Assembly: GCA_913057435.1 (NCBI GenBank) | Contig: CAJXNY010000013.1 | Span: 1 to 64,000, forward strand | DNA: 64,000 bases | Source: an uncultured Oceanospirillaceae bacterium | Lineage (GTDB): Bacteria; Pseudomonadota; Gammaproteobacteria; Pseudomonadales; Balneatricaceae | Direction of reading: 5' to 3' | Part shown: positions 53,325 to 61,272 of the stretch, piece by piece | How the letters are laid out: each line of letters starts with the position of its first letter | How positions within the stretch are numbered: the first letter of the stretch is position 1 | Notes under the pieces: generated by a model | The model's input: the letters and a program-made list of their open reading frames with translations, nothing else | Told to the model about the DNA's origin: nothing | The model's database searches: none | Translations under genes and position numbers: made by a program

Positions 53325-54989
53325 TCAGGCAGCAATCACCGCCTCAATACCGCTGCGACTGAAGGCCGTCAGCAACGCCTGTAAGGTGGCAGTTGAGGTG
53401 TCTTCATCAATCGCAATAGCACTGATCTGCTGGTTATCAATCTGCACCGAGATCGCCGCCAGTGCTTTAGCATCCGTCCCTTCACCGATGGCATGCTGGT
53501 CATACTGACTGACAGCAATCTGTACCTGGTACTGACGGCTGAGACCATCACACAACGCTTCCAGTACCCCGGCACCACCGCCAGCAAAGCTGACCTGGCC
53601 AATGCGGAACTGGGCACGCAGTTGATGATCATCGGTATGCAGATCATAGCCACGTAATTGCCAGCTGCTTTCAGCCTGGACGAAGTGGGCATCAAACAGC
53701 GCTTTAATCGTAGCAGGCGAGACTTCTACTCCGCTGTCTTCGGCGGCCTGTTGTACGACTTTGCTGACTTCGGTGTGCATCCATTTTGGCAAAGCGATAC
53801 CGAAGTCACGCTCCAGCACCAGCGCCACGCCGCCTTTACCACTCTGACTATTGATCCGTACCACAGCATCGTATTCACGACCAATATCACGCGGGTCGAT
53901 GGGCAGGTAAGCCACGTCCCAGTGACTGTCAGTTTTGCCATGCTCGGCGTGGTAGTTCATCGATTTTCGAATCGCGTCCTGGTGACTGCCGGAGAAGGCC
54001 GTGTACACCAGCTCGCCCGCCCAGGGGTGGCGGGCAGCAACGGGCAGCTCGGTGCAGTATTCCACTACCTCGATGATCTCTTTGATATCGGAGAAATCCA
54101 GTTCCGGATCGATGCCCTGGGAGTACAGGTTCATCCCCATGGTAACAATATCCATATTACCGGTACGCTCGCCGTTACCCAGCAAAGTGCCTTCGATGCG
54201 GTCCGCACCGGCCATCACACCCAGCTCCGCCGCTGCCACACCGCAACCCCGGTCATTATGAGTGTGCAGGCAGATGCGGATATGCTCACGCTGGCTGATA
54301 TGGCGGCAGAACCATTCGATCTGATCAGCAAAGACATTGGGGGTGGACACTTCAACCGTTGCAGGCAGGTTGATCACCACCGGCTGGCCATTTTGTGGCT
54401 GCCACTGTTCGATCACCGCGTCACACACCTCAACGGCGTAATCCAGTTCGGTGCCAGTAAAGCTTTCTGGCGAGTACTGGAAGGTCCAGCTCGTCTGTGG
54501 ATAACGTGCAGCATAGTCGCGCACCCAACGCGCACCCTGCACGGCGATCTCTTTGATACCGTCGCGGTCGCGGCCAAACACCTGCTCGCGCTGCACCGTA
54601 GAAGTGGAGTTATACACATGGACGATGGCACTTTTTGCCCCAGCCAATGCTTCGTAACTGCGGCTGATCAGATCTTCCCGTGCCTGGGTCAGCACCTGGA
54701 TGGTGACATCATCGGGGATATGGCCCTGTTCGATCAGTGCCCGCACGAAATCGAAGTCCGGCTGTGAGGCTGCAGGAAAGCCCACTTCAATCTCTTTGAA
54801 ACCCAACTTGACCAGCAACGCGAACATGCGGGTTTTCTGTTCCACATTCATCGGATTAATCAGCGCCTGGTTACCATCACGCAGATCCACGCTGCACCAG
54901 TCTGGCGCGGCAGTCAGTTGCTGATCCGGCCAGGTACGGTCGGTCAAACGAACGGGTTCAAACGGGCGGTACTTACGGTGATCAAACAT
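53325..54989 (-). CDS. leuA: 2-isopropylmalate synthase (type 2)
   Basis: First committed step of leucine synthesis: condenses acetyl-CoA with 2-oxoisovalerate. The start at 54989 (MFDHRKYRPFEPV) has AGGACA upstream. 554 residues, the longer LeuA2 type as in Pseudomonas. WCSVDLRDGNQALINPM near residue 31 carries the metal Asp; the HxH ligands are in ICLHTHNDRGCGVAAAELG near residue 243. GNGERTGNMDIVTMG follows. The C-terminal LeuA allosteric domain (about 435-550) is present, so leucine feedback is expected. A long structured leader lies upstream, divergent from an Lrp-type regulator. Confidence 0.97.
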   Translation of the reverse strand: MFDHRKYRPFEPVRLTDRTWPDQQLTAAPDWCSVDLRDGNQALINPMNVEQKTRMFALLVKLGFKEIEVGFPAASQPDFDFVRALIEQGHIPDDVTIQVLTQAREDLISRSYEALAGAKSAIVHVYNSTSTVQREQVFGRDRDGIKEIAVQGARWVRDYAARYPQTSWTFQYSPESFTGTELDYAVEVCDAVIEQWQPQNGQPVVINLPATVEVSTPNVFADQIEWFCRHISQREHIRICLHTHNDRGCGVAAAELGVMAGADRIEGTLLGNGERTGNMDIVTMGMNLYSQGIDPELDFSDIKEIIEVVEYCTELPVAARHPWAGELVYTAFSGSHQDAIRKSMNYHAEHGKTDSHWDVAYLPIDPRDIGREYDAVVRINSQSGKGGVALVLERDFGIALPKWMHTEVSKVVQQAAEDSGVEVSPATIKALFDAHFVQAESSWQLRGYDLHTDDHQLRAQFRIGQVSFAGGGAGVLEALCDGLSRQYQVQIAVSQYDQHAIGEGTDAKALAAISVQIDNQQISAIAIDEDTSTATLQALLTAFSRSGIEAVIAA

Positions 54990-55277
54990 GCTGCTGTCCT
55001 GTTTTTTTAGTGGTGGCTTCAATGTCGGCGTTAGTATCAAGGGTGGTTAAAACAGAGATCTGGATGACCTCCCCCGAGGCGTAAGCCCCGAGGGAGATGT
55101 CTGACGTACCCTTCTGGAGTACAGGGGCCTGCCCGCTAGGCAGTGGAAAAGCCCGGAAACGCCCGCTTCTGGCGGTTGCTCCACCACAGGCTGATTGGCC
55201 TGCAGAGTTATGTTGCTTCTCACAATAAGGATGGGAAAGCTGCCGTAACCCACAAGAGCTATTGTAGAGAGAGCCCG
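54990..55277 (-). promoter_or_regulatory. Structured leuA leader, possible attenuator
   Basis: About 290 bases precede leuA. Read as minus-strand RNA, three hairpins follow one another: CTGCC-TAGCG-GGCAG inside GGGC/GCCC arms (about 55114-55148), GTACTC/GGGTAC (about 55107-55123), and CTCCCTCGGGGC-TTAC-GCCTCGGGGGAG (55096-55069). Mismatches in the plus strand become G-U pairs in the minus RNA. A short frame (MFMALNTIGNCAGLSLQ, starting near 55311) has three Leu codons, two of them CTA. Attenuation is inferred; there is no strong T run after the last hairpin. Confidence 0.4.
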
Positions 55278-55366
55278 GCGCAATTACCGATCGTGTTTAG
55301 CGCCATAAACATAAATTGCGCAAAATTAATAAAGCATTTACGATTAACACTTACAATAAATTGCGC
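55278..55366. promoter_or_regulatory. Repeated AATTGCGC sites upstream of the Lrp-type gene
   Basis: ATAAATTGCGC occurs twice as an exact direct repeat (55311-55321 and 55356-55366), 45 bases apart, and GCGCAATT occurs once inverted (55278-55285). The cluster sits between leuA and the Lrp-type gene. The sites may be bound by that regulator. Confidence 0.5.
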
Positions 55367-55380
55367 GCAGAGTAAAAATA

Positions 55381-55872
55381 ATGCAATCCAGCATCACGAT
55401 GGACCGATTTGATCTGAAAATATTGCAGGCGTTGCAGGACGATGGCGCGCTGTCTAATCAGGAACTGGCCGAGCGGGTCGGGCTGACCGCCGCGCCCTGC
55501 TCACGCCGGGTACGGCAACTGGAAGAATCCGGGGTGATTCAGCAACGGGTGGTACGACTGGATGAGCGAGCGCTGGACTTAAACCTGATGGTGATCCTGC
55601 ATATCAGCATGGATAAGCATATCCCGGAACGCTTCGAAACCTTCGAGCGGGAGATCGCCAAACTGCCCGAGGTGCTAGAGTGTTATCTGATTACCGGCCA
55701 TGATGCCGATTATCAGCTGAAAGTAGCGGTGCCGGATATGGACCGCTATCACGATATTCTGCTGGGAAAGATCACCCGAATCGCCGGGGTTAGCGGGGTA
55801 AAGTCAGCCTTCCTGATGCGCAAGATTGTCGATACCACCGCCCTGCCGCTGCATTATTGTCGGCAGCGGTAG
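55381..55872 (+). CDS. Lrp/AsnC family transcriptional regulator
   Basis: 163 residues. The N-terminal helix-turn-helix is KILQALQDDGALSNQELAERVGLTAAPCSRRVRQLEESGVI (residues 13-53). The C-terminal RAM (AsnC_trans_reg) domain includes EVLECYLITGHDADYQLKVAVPD. It is divergent from leuA, and the repeats in the gap suggest it controls leuA, itself, or both. The start may be the Met seven codons in (MDRFDLKILQ). Confidence 0.92.
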   Translation: MQSSITMDRFDLKILQALQDDGALSNQELAERVGLTAAPCSRRVRQLEESGVIQQRVVRLDERALDLNLMVILHISMDKHIPERFETFEREIAKLPEVLECYLITGHDADYQLKVAVPDMDRYHDILLGKITRIAGVSGVKSAFLMRKIVDTTALPLHYCRQR

Positions 55873-55879
55873 CACGGGA

Positions 55880-57007
55880 TTAATCCAGCACAGCCATCTG
55901 GGCGCTGATCTGGCCCAGCACATGGCTCAGATTTTCCACTCTCAGGGCCGGACCAGCCTCCAGCGTGTTCAGCTGTTGCTGTAACTGCTCGGCCTGCTGC
56001 TGAGTCTGTGCCAGCGTTGCCAGTGAGTAACGCCACTGGGGCACCGCCAGCTCGCTGGCCGCGACCGCCGCGGGTAACTGCATCAACGCTTTAGCCAGCG
56101 CTGGCAGTACATCACGCATCAGCGGTTTTGCCATATCCAGATAGCGCTGATGCATGCGCTCGTCTTTTTCAAAGCTGCGCTCCAGCACCCGCATCAGCTC
56201 GGAGTAATAGCCATCAAATAGCTGCGCCGTCGTCAGGCCAACCGCCGCCCAGCACATATCACCAGAGGCGGCCTGCTGTACCGGTTGCACAGCAGGTAAA
56301 GCAGCCTGCTCAACCCCCAGCGCCACCAGTGAAAATGGCAGTGGCGGCATTGATTGCTCAGTCTGGCCAATCAGCTGACGTAACACCTGATGCCCCTGCA
56401 TCAGATTGGTGACCTGCAACAGGGTATAACCTTCAACGCCATACCCCATGCGCGCCGCCTGTTTATAGCCCGGCGTGGTTTTAAAGATGGTTTCGCCCTG
56501 CAACTGGGCCTGTTCTTCCAGCTGCACCAGACCATCTTCGATCACCTTATAAAACTGACCGACTGTCTCGATAGACGCACCCTCAGCCGGGGCCTGGGCC
56601 TGAGACGCCACCGCCAGCACAGGGAGTATGTCGCGATAGAAGTGATGATCCGCCTCGCCCAGCACCAGCTTCACCTGATGACCAACCTCACCCCCTGGCA
56701 GATAACAGGGGTAGACCGGCGCATGCACACCGCTGAATTTTGGCACCCCACCCACGGCCAGTAACAGATTGGCCATCTGGTAAGCCTGCGCCAGCTTGCT
56801 GAACACCTGCTGATGGATATAGTGGGCAACATCGCTCTCAACCTGCTTAATCGACCACAGGGCAGTCATACAGGGGGCAATTGCTGCAAACTCATGGGTT
56901 ATCGCTCCCTGCAACAGGTGGCGCAATACTTCCAGGGTCTTTACCGGCTGGGATACACCTGAGAAAAGATCATCCAGTCCGGGTGAGGGGTAGCGAAACT
57001 GTGTCAT
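55880..57007 (-). CDS. Ferritin-like (VioB/iminophenyl-pyruvate dimer synthase type) protein, degenerate site
   Basis: 375 residues, soluble and helical. The N-terminal LLQGAITHEFAAIAPCMTALWSIK (near residue 31) and AYQMANLLLAVGGVPKFSG...VYPCYLPGG (near residues 75-103) resemble the ferritin-like domain of iminophenyl-pyruvate dimer synthases. Members usually carry an E-x2-H motif just before the ANLL segment; here the place reads SKLAQAYQ, so those ligands look missing. A C-terminal helical part ends with a heptad-like stretch (TQQQAEQLQQQLNTLEAG). Function unknown. No biosynthetic partner genes are nearby. Confidence 0.6.
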   Translation of the reverse strand: MTQFRYPSPGLDDLFSGVSQPVKTLEVLRHLLQGAITHEFAAIAPCMTALWSIKQVESDVAHYIHQQVFSKLAQAYQMANLLLAVGGVPKFSGVHAPVYPCYLPGGEVGHQVKLVLGEADHHFYRDILPVLAVASQAQAPAEGASIETVGQFYKVIEDGLVQLEEQAQLQGETIFKTTPGYKQAARMGYGVEGYTLLQVTNLMQGHQVLRQLIGQTEQSMPPLPFSLVALGVEQAALPAVQPVQQAASGDMCWAAVGLTTAQLFDGYYSELMRVLERSFEKDERMHQRYLDMAKPLMRDVLPALAKALMQLPAAVAASELAVPQWRYSLATLAQTQQQAEQLQQQLNTLEAGPALRVENLSHVLGQISAQMAVLD

Positions 57008-57449
57008 CGTTATAATCCTTTATCTATCGGTACATCATGCTGAACACTGGCAACAAACCCACCACGGATCTGTTACGAAAATGAAACAGGTGATCAGGCG
57101 TAATTCAGCACCGCCAGTCAGTATACACCGGAAATTAAAGGGATTTACCAGCACTATCGTGGTAACAATCAAACAGTTACCCGCTATTTCTTTCACCACC
57201 GGTGCTGCATTTGGCACCCAGTCTGGGTACCCGGCCATAACCGGCTGCTATAACATCGCCTATATCTAATATATATAACTTTAAAATCAGTAAGTTAGCA
57301 TTTAAAAGAACATAAACACGGCGTATGAAACAGCGCTTAAATCTGTGCGTCTATGGCAGGATCTGTTTTATAAACAATAGCTTAAAAAAAATGCCAGCAA
57401 ACCATCGGTTTACTGACATTTTCATAAACAGCGTAGCAATTAATCCTGC
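57008..57449. other. Intergenic region between ferritin-like gene and pspC
   Basis: 442 bases, AT-richer than the neighbours. AAAGGATTATAACG near 57010 is the ribosome site of the ferritin-like gene. The pspC terminator occupies 57384-57422. I see no gene in the remaining sequence. Confidence 0.5.
57384..57422 (-). terminator. Rho-independent terminator of the psp operon
   Basis: On the minus strand AAAATGTCAGTAAACC-GAT-GGTTTGCTGGCATTTT forms a 16-bp stem with two U-G pairs and a run of T8. It is 28 bases after the pspC stop. The wobble pairs exist only in the minus-strand RNA, matching the operon direction. Confidence 0.93.
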
Positions 57450-57881
57450 TCAGGATCGCTTCAGCTCCTGATCAAACTGATATTTACGCGAGGTGACATA
57501 GGTTTCCATCTGCTGCAGCCGCTGATCCAGCTGCTGCATGCGCTTATTAAGATCTCTGGCCTGGCTGCCTGGCTCTGCCTTATAACTGAACACGGTATCT
57601 TTCAGCGTATGCCCGGAAGATGATGAGTGTTGTGTACGCGTGGTACTTCCCATCCGACCCGGCAACGGCACTTCGCGTTTTTCCAGCAGAAAGACCGCGA
57701 TAATGTAAGCGATTACCGCCAGTATACCGGTCACCGAAAACAGCATCAGTGCCACCAGCCGCACCAGCCAGACTGGCCAGTTGATATTCTCGGCAATACC
57801 GCCGCAGACACCGCCTATCCAGTTATTATCCGGGCTGCGATAGAGGTTGATATCGTAGCCGTTATGTTTGCCTTTAAGCAT
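57450..57881 (-). CDS. pspC: Phage shock protein C, envelope stress membrane protein
   Basis: 143 residues from the ATG at 57881. The PspC domain reads LYRSPDNNWIGGVCGGIAENINWPVWLVRLV (residues 12-42), followed by a membrane helix (ALMLFSVTGILAVIAYIIAVFLL, residues 43-65). A C-terminal coiled-coil stretch (DLNKRMQQLDQRLQQMETY) follows. With PspB it senses inner-membrane stress, in E. coli by binding PspA. The start overlaps pspB by 8 bases. Confidence 0.95.
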   Translation of the reverse strand: MLKGKHNGYDINLYRSPDNNWIGGVCGGIAENINWPVWLVRLVALMLFSVTGILAVIAYIIAVFLLEKREVPLPGRMGSTTRTQHSSSSGHTLKDTVFSYKAEPGSQARDLNKRMQQLDQRLQQMETYVTSRKYQFDQELKRS

Positions 57882-58140
57882 TATGACCTCCGTGCCGGTT
57901 GGCATTGGCGTCCTGACGACGCCAGTCGTGGTGGTCCGCATCGAGAATGGACTCCAGTGTCTCGATACGGTCTTCCAGTGTGTCGACCAGTGCCAGTGCC
58001 GCTTCCAGCTCCTGACGGTCAGCCGCCGACAATCCCTTCTCGGCACGCCCTTTACTGAGGTAGTGCAGCAACAGCCATAGCGGTGCGATCAGCCCCATAA
58101 AGATCACCGTCGGCACAAAAAAGAACACCAGTCCAGACAT
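57874..58140 (-). CDS. pspB: Phage shock protein B
   Basis: 88 residues: one N-terminal membrane helix (LVFFFVPTVIFMGLIAPLWLLLHYL, residues 4-28) and a cytoplasmic leucine-zipper-like helix (LEAALALVDTLEDRIETLESIL). It ends HHDWRRQ, typical of PspB. It lies between pspA and pspC, and the stop overlaps the pspC start. Confidence 0.94.
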   Translation of the reverse strand: MSGLVFFFVPTVIFMGLIAPLWLLLHYLSKGRAEKGLSAADRQELEAALALVDTLEDRIETLESILDADHHDWRRQDANANRHGGHNA

Positions 58141-58156
58141 ACTCGCTTACCCCTGA

Positions 58157-58828
58157 TCAGTTAGCAGAATTGGCTTTTTTCATCTGTGCTTTCAGTTTTG
58201 CCAGCGCATCATCCACCTTGTCCGTACGCGCCAGATCGTCAATTTCGTCTGACAGGTCTTTAGCACCCAGATCAAACGCTTCTACCTCGCCCTCCAGGTT
58301 ATCCATGCGTCGCTCATAGGCATCAAATTTGTCGAAGGCTTCATTCAGTTTATCGCGGCTGAAACGTTGACGAATATCCAGCCGAGAGCGGGCTGTCTGC
58401 TCCCGTACCACCAGTGATTTCTGTCGGGCTTTAGCATCATCAAGCTTACGCTGCAGCTGGCCGATTTCATCATTGAGTTCAGCAATATGGCCCGATACCG
58501 CGGTCAGCTCCAGCTCGGCCAACGCCAGCATCTCTTCACAGCTGGACTGCTCCACCAGCGCAGCGCGGGCCAGATCTTCCCGTCCCTTGCTCAGTGCCAG
58601 CCGGGCTTTAGCTTCCCATTCACGGGTTTCCAGCTGCAGGTTTTCAATTCGACGCTCCAGACTTTTACGGTCAGCAATCACTCTGGCCGAGGTAGTGCGT
58701 ACCTCGACCAGTGTCTCTTCCATCTCCTGAATCATCATGCGGATCATTTTTTGCGGGTCTTCAGCCCGGTCCAGCAGGTCACTCAGGTTAGCATTCACAA
58801 TGTCACGAAAGCGGGAAAAAATACCCAT
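58157..58828 (-). CDS. pspA: Phage shock protein A (PspA/IM30 family)
   Basis: 223 residues, nearly all coiled coil. The N-terminus MGIFSRFRDIVNANLSDLLDRAEDP and NLQLETREWEAKARLALSKGREDLARAAL (near residue 63) are the PspA signatures. It binds the inner membrane to keep proton motive force and in unstressed cells inhibits PspF. A sigma-54 promoter lies upstream, and pspF is divergent. Confidence 0.97.
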   Translation of the reverse strand: MGIFSRFRDIVNANLSDLLDRAEDPQKMIRMMIQEMEETLVEVRTTSARVIADRKSLERRIENLQLETREWEAKARLALSKGREDLARAALVEQSSCEEMLALAELELTAVSGHIAELNDEIGQLQRKLDDAKARQKSLVVREQTARSRLDIRQRFSRDKLNEAFDKFDAYERRMDNLEGEVEAFDLGAKDLSDEIDDLARTDKVDDALAKLKAQMKKANSAN

Positions 58829-58870
58829 GGTCCAGTCTCCATCATCATGTTGTCAGTTACCTTAGCTATA

Positions 58871-58887
58871 GCCAGGACCGTGCCAAC
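58871..58887 (-). promoter_or_regulatory. Sigma-54 promoter of pspABC
   Basis: TTGGCACGGTCCTGGCT on the minus strand has the invariant GG and GC exactly ten bases apart, and its -24 half is a perfect TTGGCACG. The pspA start is 43 bases downstream. PspF, encoded divergently, is the expected activator. Confidence 0.9.
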
Positions 58888-59010
58888 ACCGACAAAGACA
58901 CACTAACTCATTGTTATAAAATAGATTTTTATAAAAACAATAAAATATAGCGATAGCCTTACAGTGGTCTTATAGACTAACTTTAAGCCAAATAAACCAG
59001 ATTAGAGTGT

Positions 59011-60087
59011 ATGAAACCAAAACAGAGCATGCTCGGTGAATCGTCCCAGTTAATGGATCTGATGGAGCAGCTGTCCCGGCTGGCAGGCCTGGACAAGCCT
59101 GTTCTGGTGCTGGGTGAACGCGGCACCGGCAAAGAACTGGTCGCCGAGCGATTACATTTTTTATCCCCGCGCTGGGACCAACCGTTTATCAAACTCAACT
59201 GCGCCGCCATGAGTGACAGCCTGCTGGAGTCCGAGCTGTTTGGCCATGAACGCGGGGCCTTTACCGGCGCGACCGGGCTACACCTGGGCCGCTTTGAGCG
59301 CGCCGACGGCGGCACCCTGTTTCTGGATGAACTGGCAACCTGTTCTGCGCCGGTGCAGGAGAAGCTGTTACGGGTGATCGAGTATGGTGAGCTGGAGCGG
59401 CTGGGTGGCCAGCAGACGATTCAGGTCGATGTGCGGCTGATTGCGGCCACCAATGCTGACATCGCCCAAATGACCGAGCAGGGTGAATTTCGCCCCGACC
59501 TGCTGGACCGGCTGGCGTTTGATGTATTACACCTGCCGCCACTGCGTTACCGTGAGGGTGACATCCCCCTGCTGGCCACACACTTTGCCGTCGCGATGTG
59601 CATGGAGCTGCAGCGGCCTTTCTTCCCCGGCTTCACTGAACAGGCGCTGGCAACGCTAAACCATCACCCCTGGCCGGGTAATATTCGAGAACTGAAGAAT
59701 GTGGTGGAACGCAGCGTATACCGCAGTGAAACGCCTGACGCCCCGATTGAGCAGATTATCCTGGACCCGTTTATCCCGCCCTGGCAAACCCCGCTGGCCG
59801 CTGAGCCCGCCCAGATAATGACAGACCCGCCGGTCAGAACCCGGTCAGAGCCAGACACTGAGTCTCGGACAAACCTGAGCCTGACCGAACAGGTGGCCCG
59901 GATGGAAAAACAACTGATTGCACGCGCCCTGCAGCAGCATCACTACCAGCAGCAGCCTACCGCCGACGCCCTGGGGCTGAGTTACCATCAGTTACGCGCA
60001 CAGTTGAAGAAACATAACATGCTACCGCTTAAACACTATCGTCAACAGATGGCTAACGCGGCACAGCATGAGACTGCAGCCGACTGA
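59011..60087 (+). CDS. pspF: Psp operon transcriptional activator PspF
   Basis: 358-residue sigma-54 enhancer-binding protein without a receiver domain. Walker A GERGTGKELVAERLH lies near residue 32; the sigma-54-contact loop ELFGHERGAFTGAT near residue 74; Walker B GGTLFLDELATC near residue 99. The C-terminal Fis-type HTH is PTADALGLSYHQLRAQLKKHN (near residue 318). It is longer than the usual 325-330 residues because of a linker of about 30 residues (about 255-290). Divergent from pspA. Confidence 0.94.
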   Translation: MKPKQSMLGESSQLMDLMEQLSRLAGLDKPVLVLGERGTGKELVAERLHFLSPRWDQPFIKLNCAAMSDSLLESELFGHERGAFTGATGLHLGRFERADGGTLFLDELATCSAPVQEKLLRVIEYGELERLGGQQTIQVDVRLIAATNADIAQMTEQGEFRPDLLDRLAFDVLHLPPLRYREGDIPLLATHFAVAMCMELQRPFFPGFTEQALATLNHHPWPGNIRELKNVVERSVYRSETPDAPIEQIILDPFIPPWQTPLAAEPAQIMTDPPVRTRSEPDTESRTNLSLTEQVARMEKQLIARALQQHHYQQQPTADALGLSYHQLRAQLKKHNMLPLKHYRQQMANAAQHETAAD

Positions 60088-60105
60088 ATTCAGCCCACGA
60101 TGCGC

Positions 60106-60417
60106 TCAAACCAGTTCGAACAGCTGGTCCAGCTGGACCCTTTCCAGCACCGTTTTCACCATCGTGCTGCAGCCACGTGCCTCGAAGGCCAGCTCGTTAT
60201 TAGCCCCCTGTAGCACCCGGTAAATATTTACCAGCTGCGCCAGCGTGGCACTGTCGATCAGGCTCACGGCTGACATATCCAGCACCACCTGCTCCACCTC
60301 ATCAAGCTCGGTGCAGACCTGCTGCAGAAAGTCCTGTACCTCGACAAACTCAAACCGCTCCCCCAGCACCACAACCAGCTCAGTACCCGCAGCAGACAAC
60401 GTATGCTTTATGCTCAT
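60106..60417 (-). CDS. STAS domain protein (anti-sigma-factor antagonist type)
   Basis: 103 residues, a lone STAS domain. VVLDMSAVSLIDSATLAQLVNIYRVL (near residues 47-72) has the loop whose Ser (IDSATL) matches the phosphorylated Ser of SpoIIAA-type proteins. The C-terminal segment TMVKTVLERVQLDQLFEL is standard. No partner kinase or phosphatase is seen nearby. Its neighbours are pspF (convergent) and a small membrane protein upstream. Confidence 0.85.
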   Translation of the reverse strand: MSIKHTLSAAGTELVVVLGERFEFVEVQDFLQQVCTELDEVEQVVLDMSAVSLIDSATLAQLVNIYRVLQGANNELAFEARGCSTMVKTVLERVQLDQLFELV

Positions 60418-60483
60418 TGCGCCTCTCCCTCGTCGCATCTTTGATCATATTTCACATCGAAAAGTCCGTTTACTGTAGTCGCT

Positions 60484-61026
60484 TCAGTCGGTTCCTGCCT
60501 TATCCTTTGTACCCATCATGCCGCCAAACCAGTAACTGAGCACCTGACCCACTCCCGCCGTTAATACCCCGATCAGAATCTGAATCTGATCCATAAACGA
60601 ATTTTCACCCTGCTGCATATTGACTGAGTCACTGGCTTCGATATAAATAATGGCGCCCAGAATCAAAAAATAGGCGACAAAGAACAGCGCACTGATAAAC
60701 ATCTGCGGCCGGTAGTTCTCCACCTGTCGGAATCGCCGCGCAGGCGCGGCAGCCACGGCAGCTACCGGCATTTTTAGCGCTTCAGCCCCCAGGCCAAGTG
60801 ACTGCAGCTCCTGCTGAAACCCCTGTTCCAGCTGACGCACAGCCTGCAGCGCCCGTGTATCATTCAACCAGGCTTGCTGATTAAGTGGTTGCTTGATATC
60901 AACAGGCACCTCGGCCTGCTGCAGCCCCTCCAGCAGAAATCGCTGCGCCATGGTGGCGCAGGGCCCCTCCAGTGCCTGAGCCAGAGTCGGTGCAACCTGA
61001 CCAAAAATATGGCTATTCATTTCCAT
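60484..61026 (-). CDS. Small membrane protein of unknown function
   Basis: 180 residues from the ATG at 61026, which has GGGA about 8 bases upstream. Residues 1-95 are soluble and helical. Two membrane helices follow: MFISALFFVAYFLILGAIIYI (about 108-128) and IQILIGVLTAGVGQVLSYWFGG (about 147-168). The end, YWFGGMMGTKDK, resembles the C-terminal part of small phage 3-TM holin-like proteins, but there are no phage genes around. It lies 66 bases upstream of the STAS gene and probably shares its transcript. Confidence 0.6.
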   Translation of the reverse strand: MEMNSHIFGQVAPTLAQALEGPCATMAQRFLLEGLQQAEVPVDIKQPLNQQAWLNDTRALQAVRQLEQGFQQELQSLGLGAEALKMPVAAVAAAPARRFRQVENYRPQMFISALFFVAYFLILGAIIYIEASDSVNMQQGENSFMDQIQILIGVLTAGVGQVLSYWFGGMMGTKDKAGTD

Positions 61027-61211
61027 CAGCTGTCCCTTTTCACAATTTACCAACCACATCCGTGGTATCACCGCGATGTTGCCATAGTCTGGCAGACCCT
61101 AAGCCTATCTAAAGAAAGCCGCCAGAGCTAAACAGACCAAAGTTGAAGAGGGAGGACCGGTTATTCAGTTTTTTTGAGGAGAGGTGGGGAGAGGTACAGC
61201 CATACGAAAGA

Positions 61212-61238
61212 ACAGCAACCCGAGGGGCGGGCTGCTGT
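61212..61238 (-). terminator. Probable parC terminator
   Basis: On the minus strand ACAGCAGCCCG-CCCCT-CGGGTTGCTGT forms an 11-position stem with one mismatch, followed by TCTTTC. It lies 35 bases after the parC stop. Confidence 0.55.
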
Positions 61239-61272
61239 AGTGTCAGGCGTCTGTCGGACTTAGCAGATCAGA

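Noticed and set aside
55047-55283. Minus-strand 78-codon frame in the leuA leader
   Set aside because: Starts at TTG and runs through the hairpins with no domain. It is treated as leader sequence and not as an independent protein.
57081-57269. Plus-strand 62-codon frame between the ferritin-like gene and pspC
   Set aside because: No ribosome site, no domain and atypical composition.
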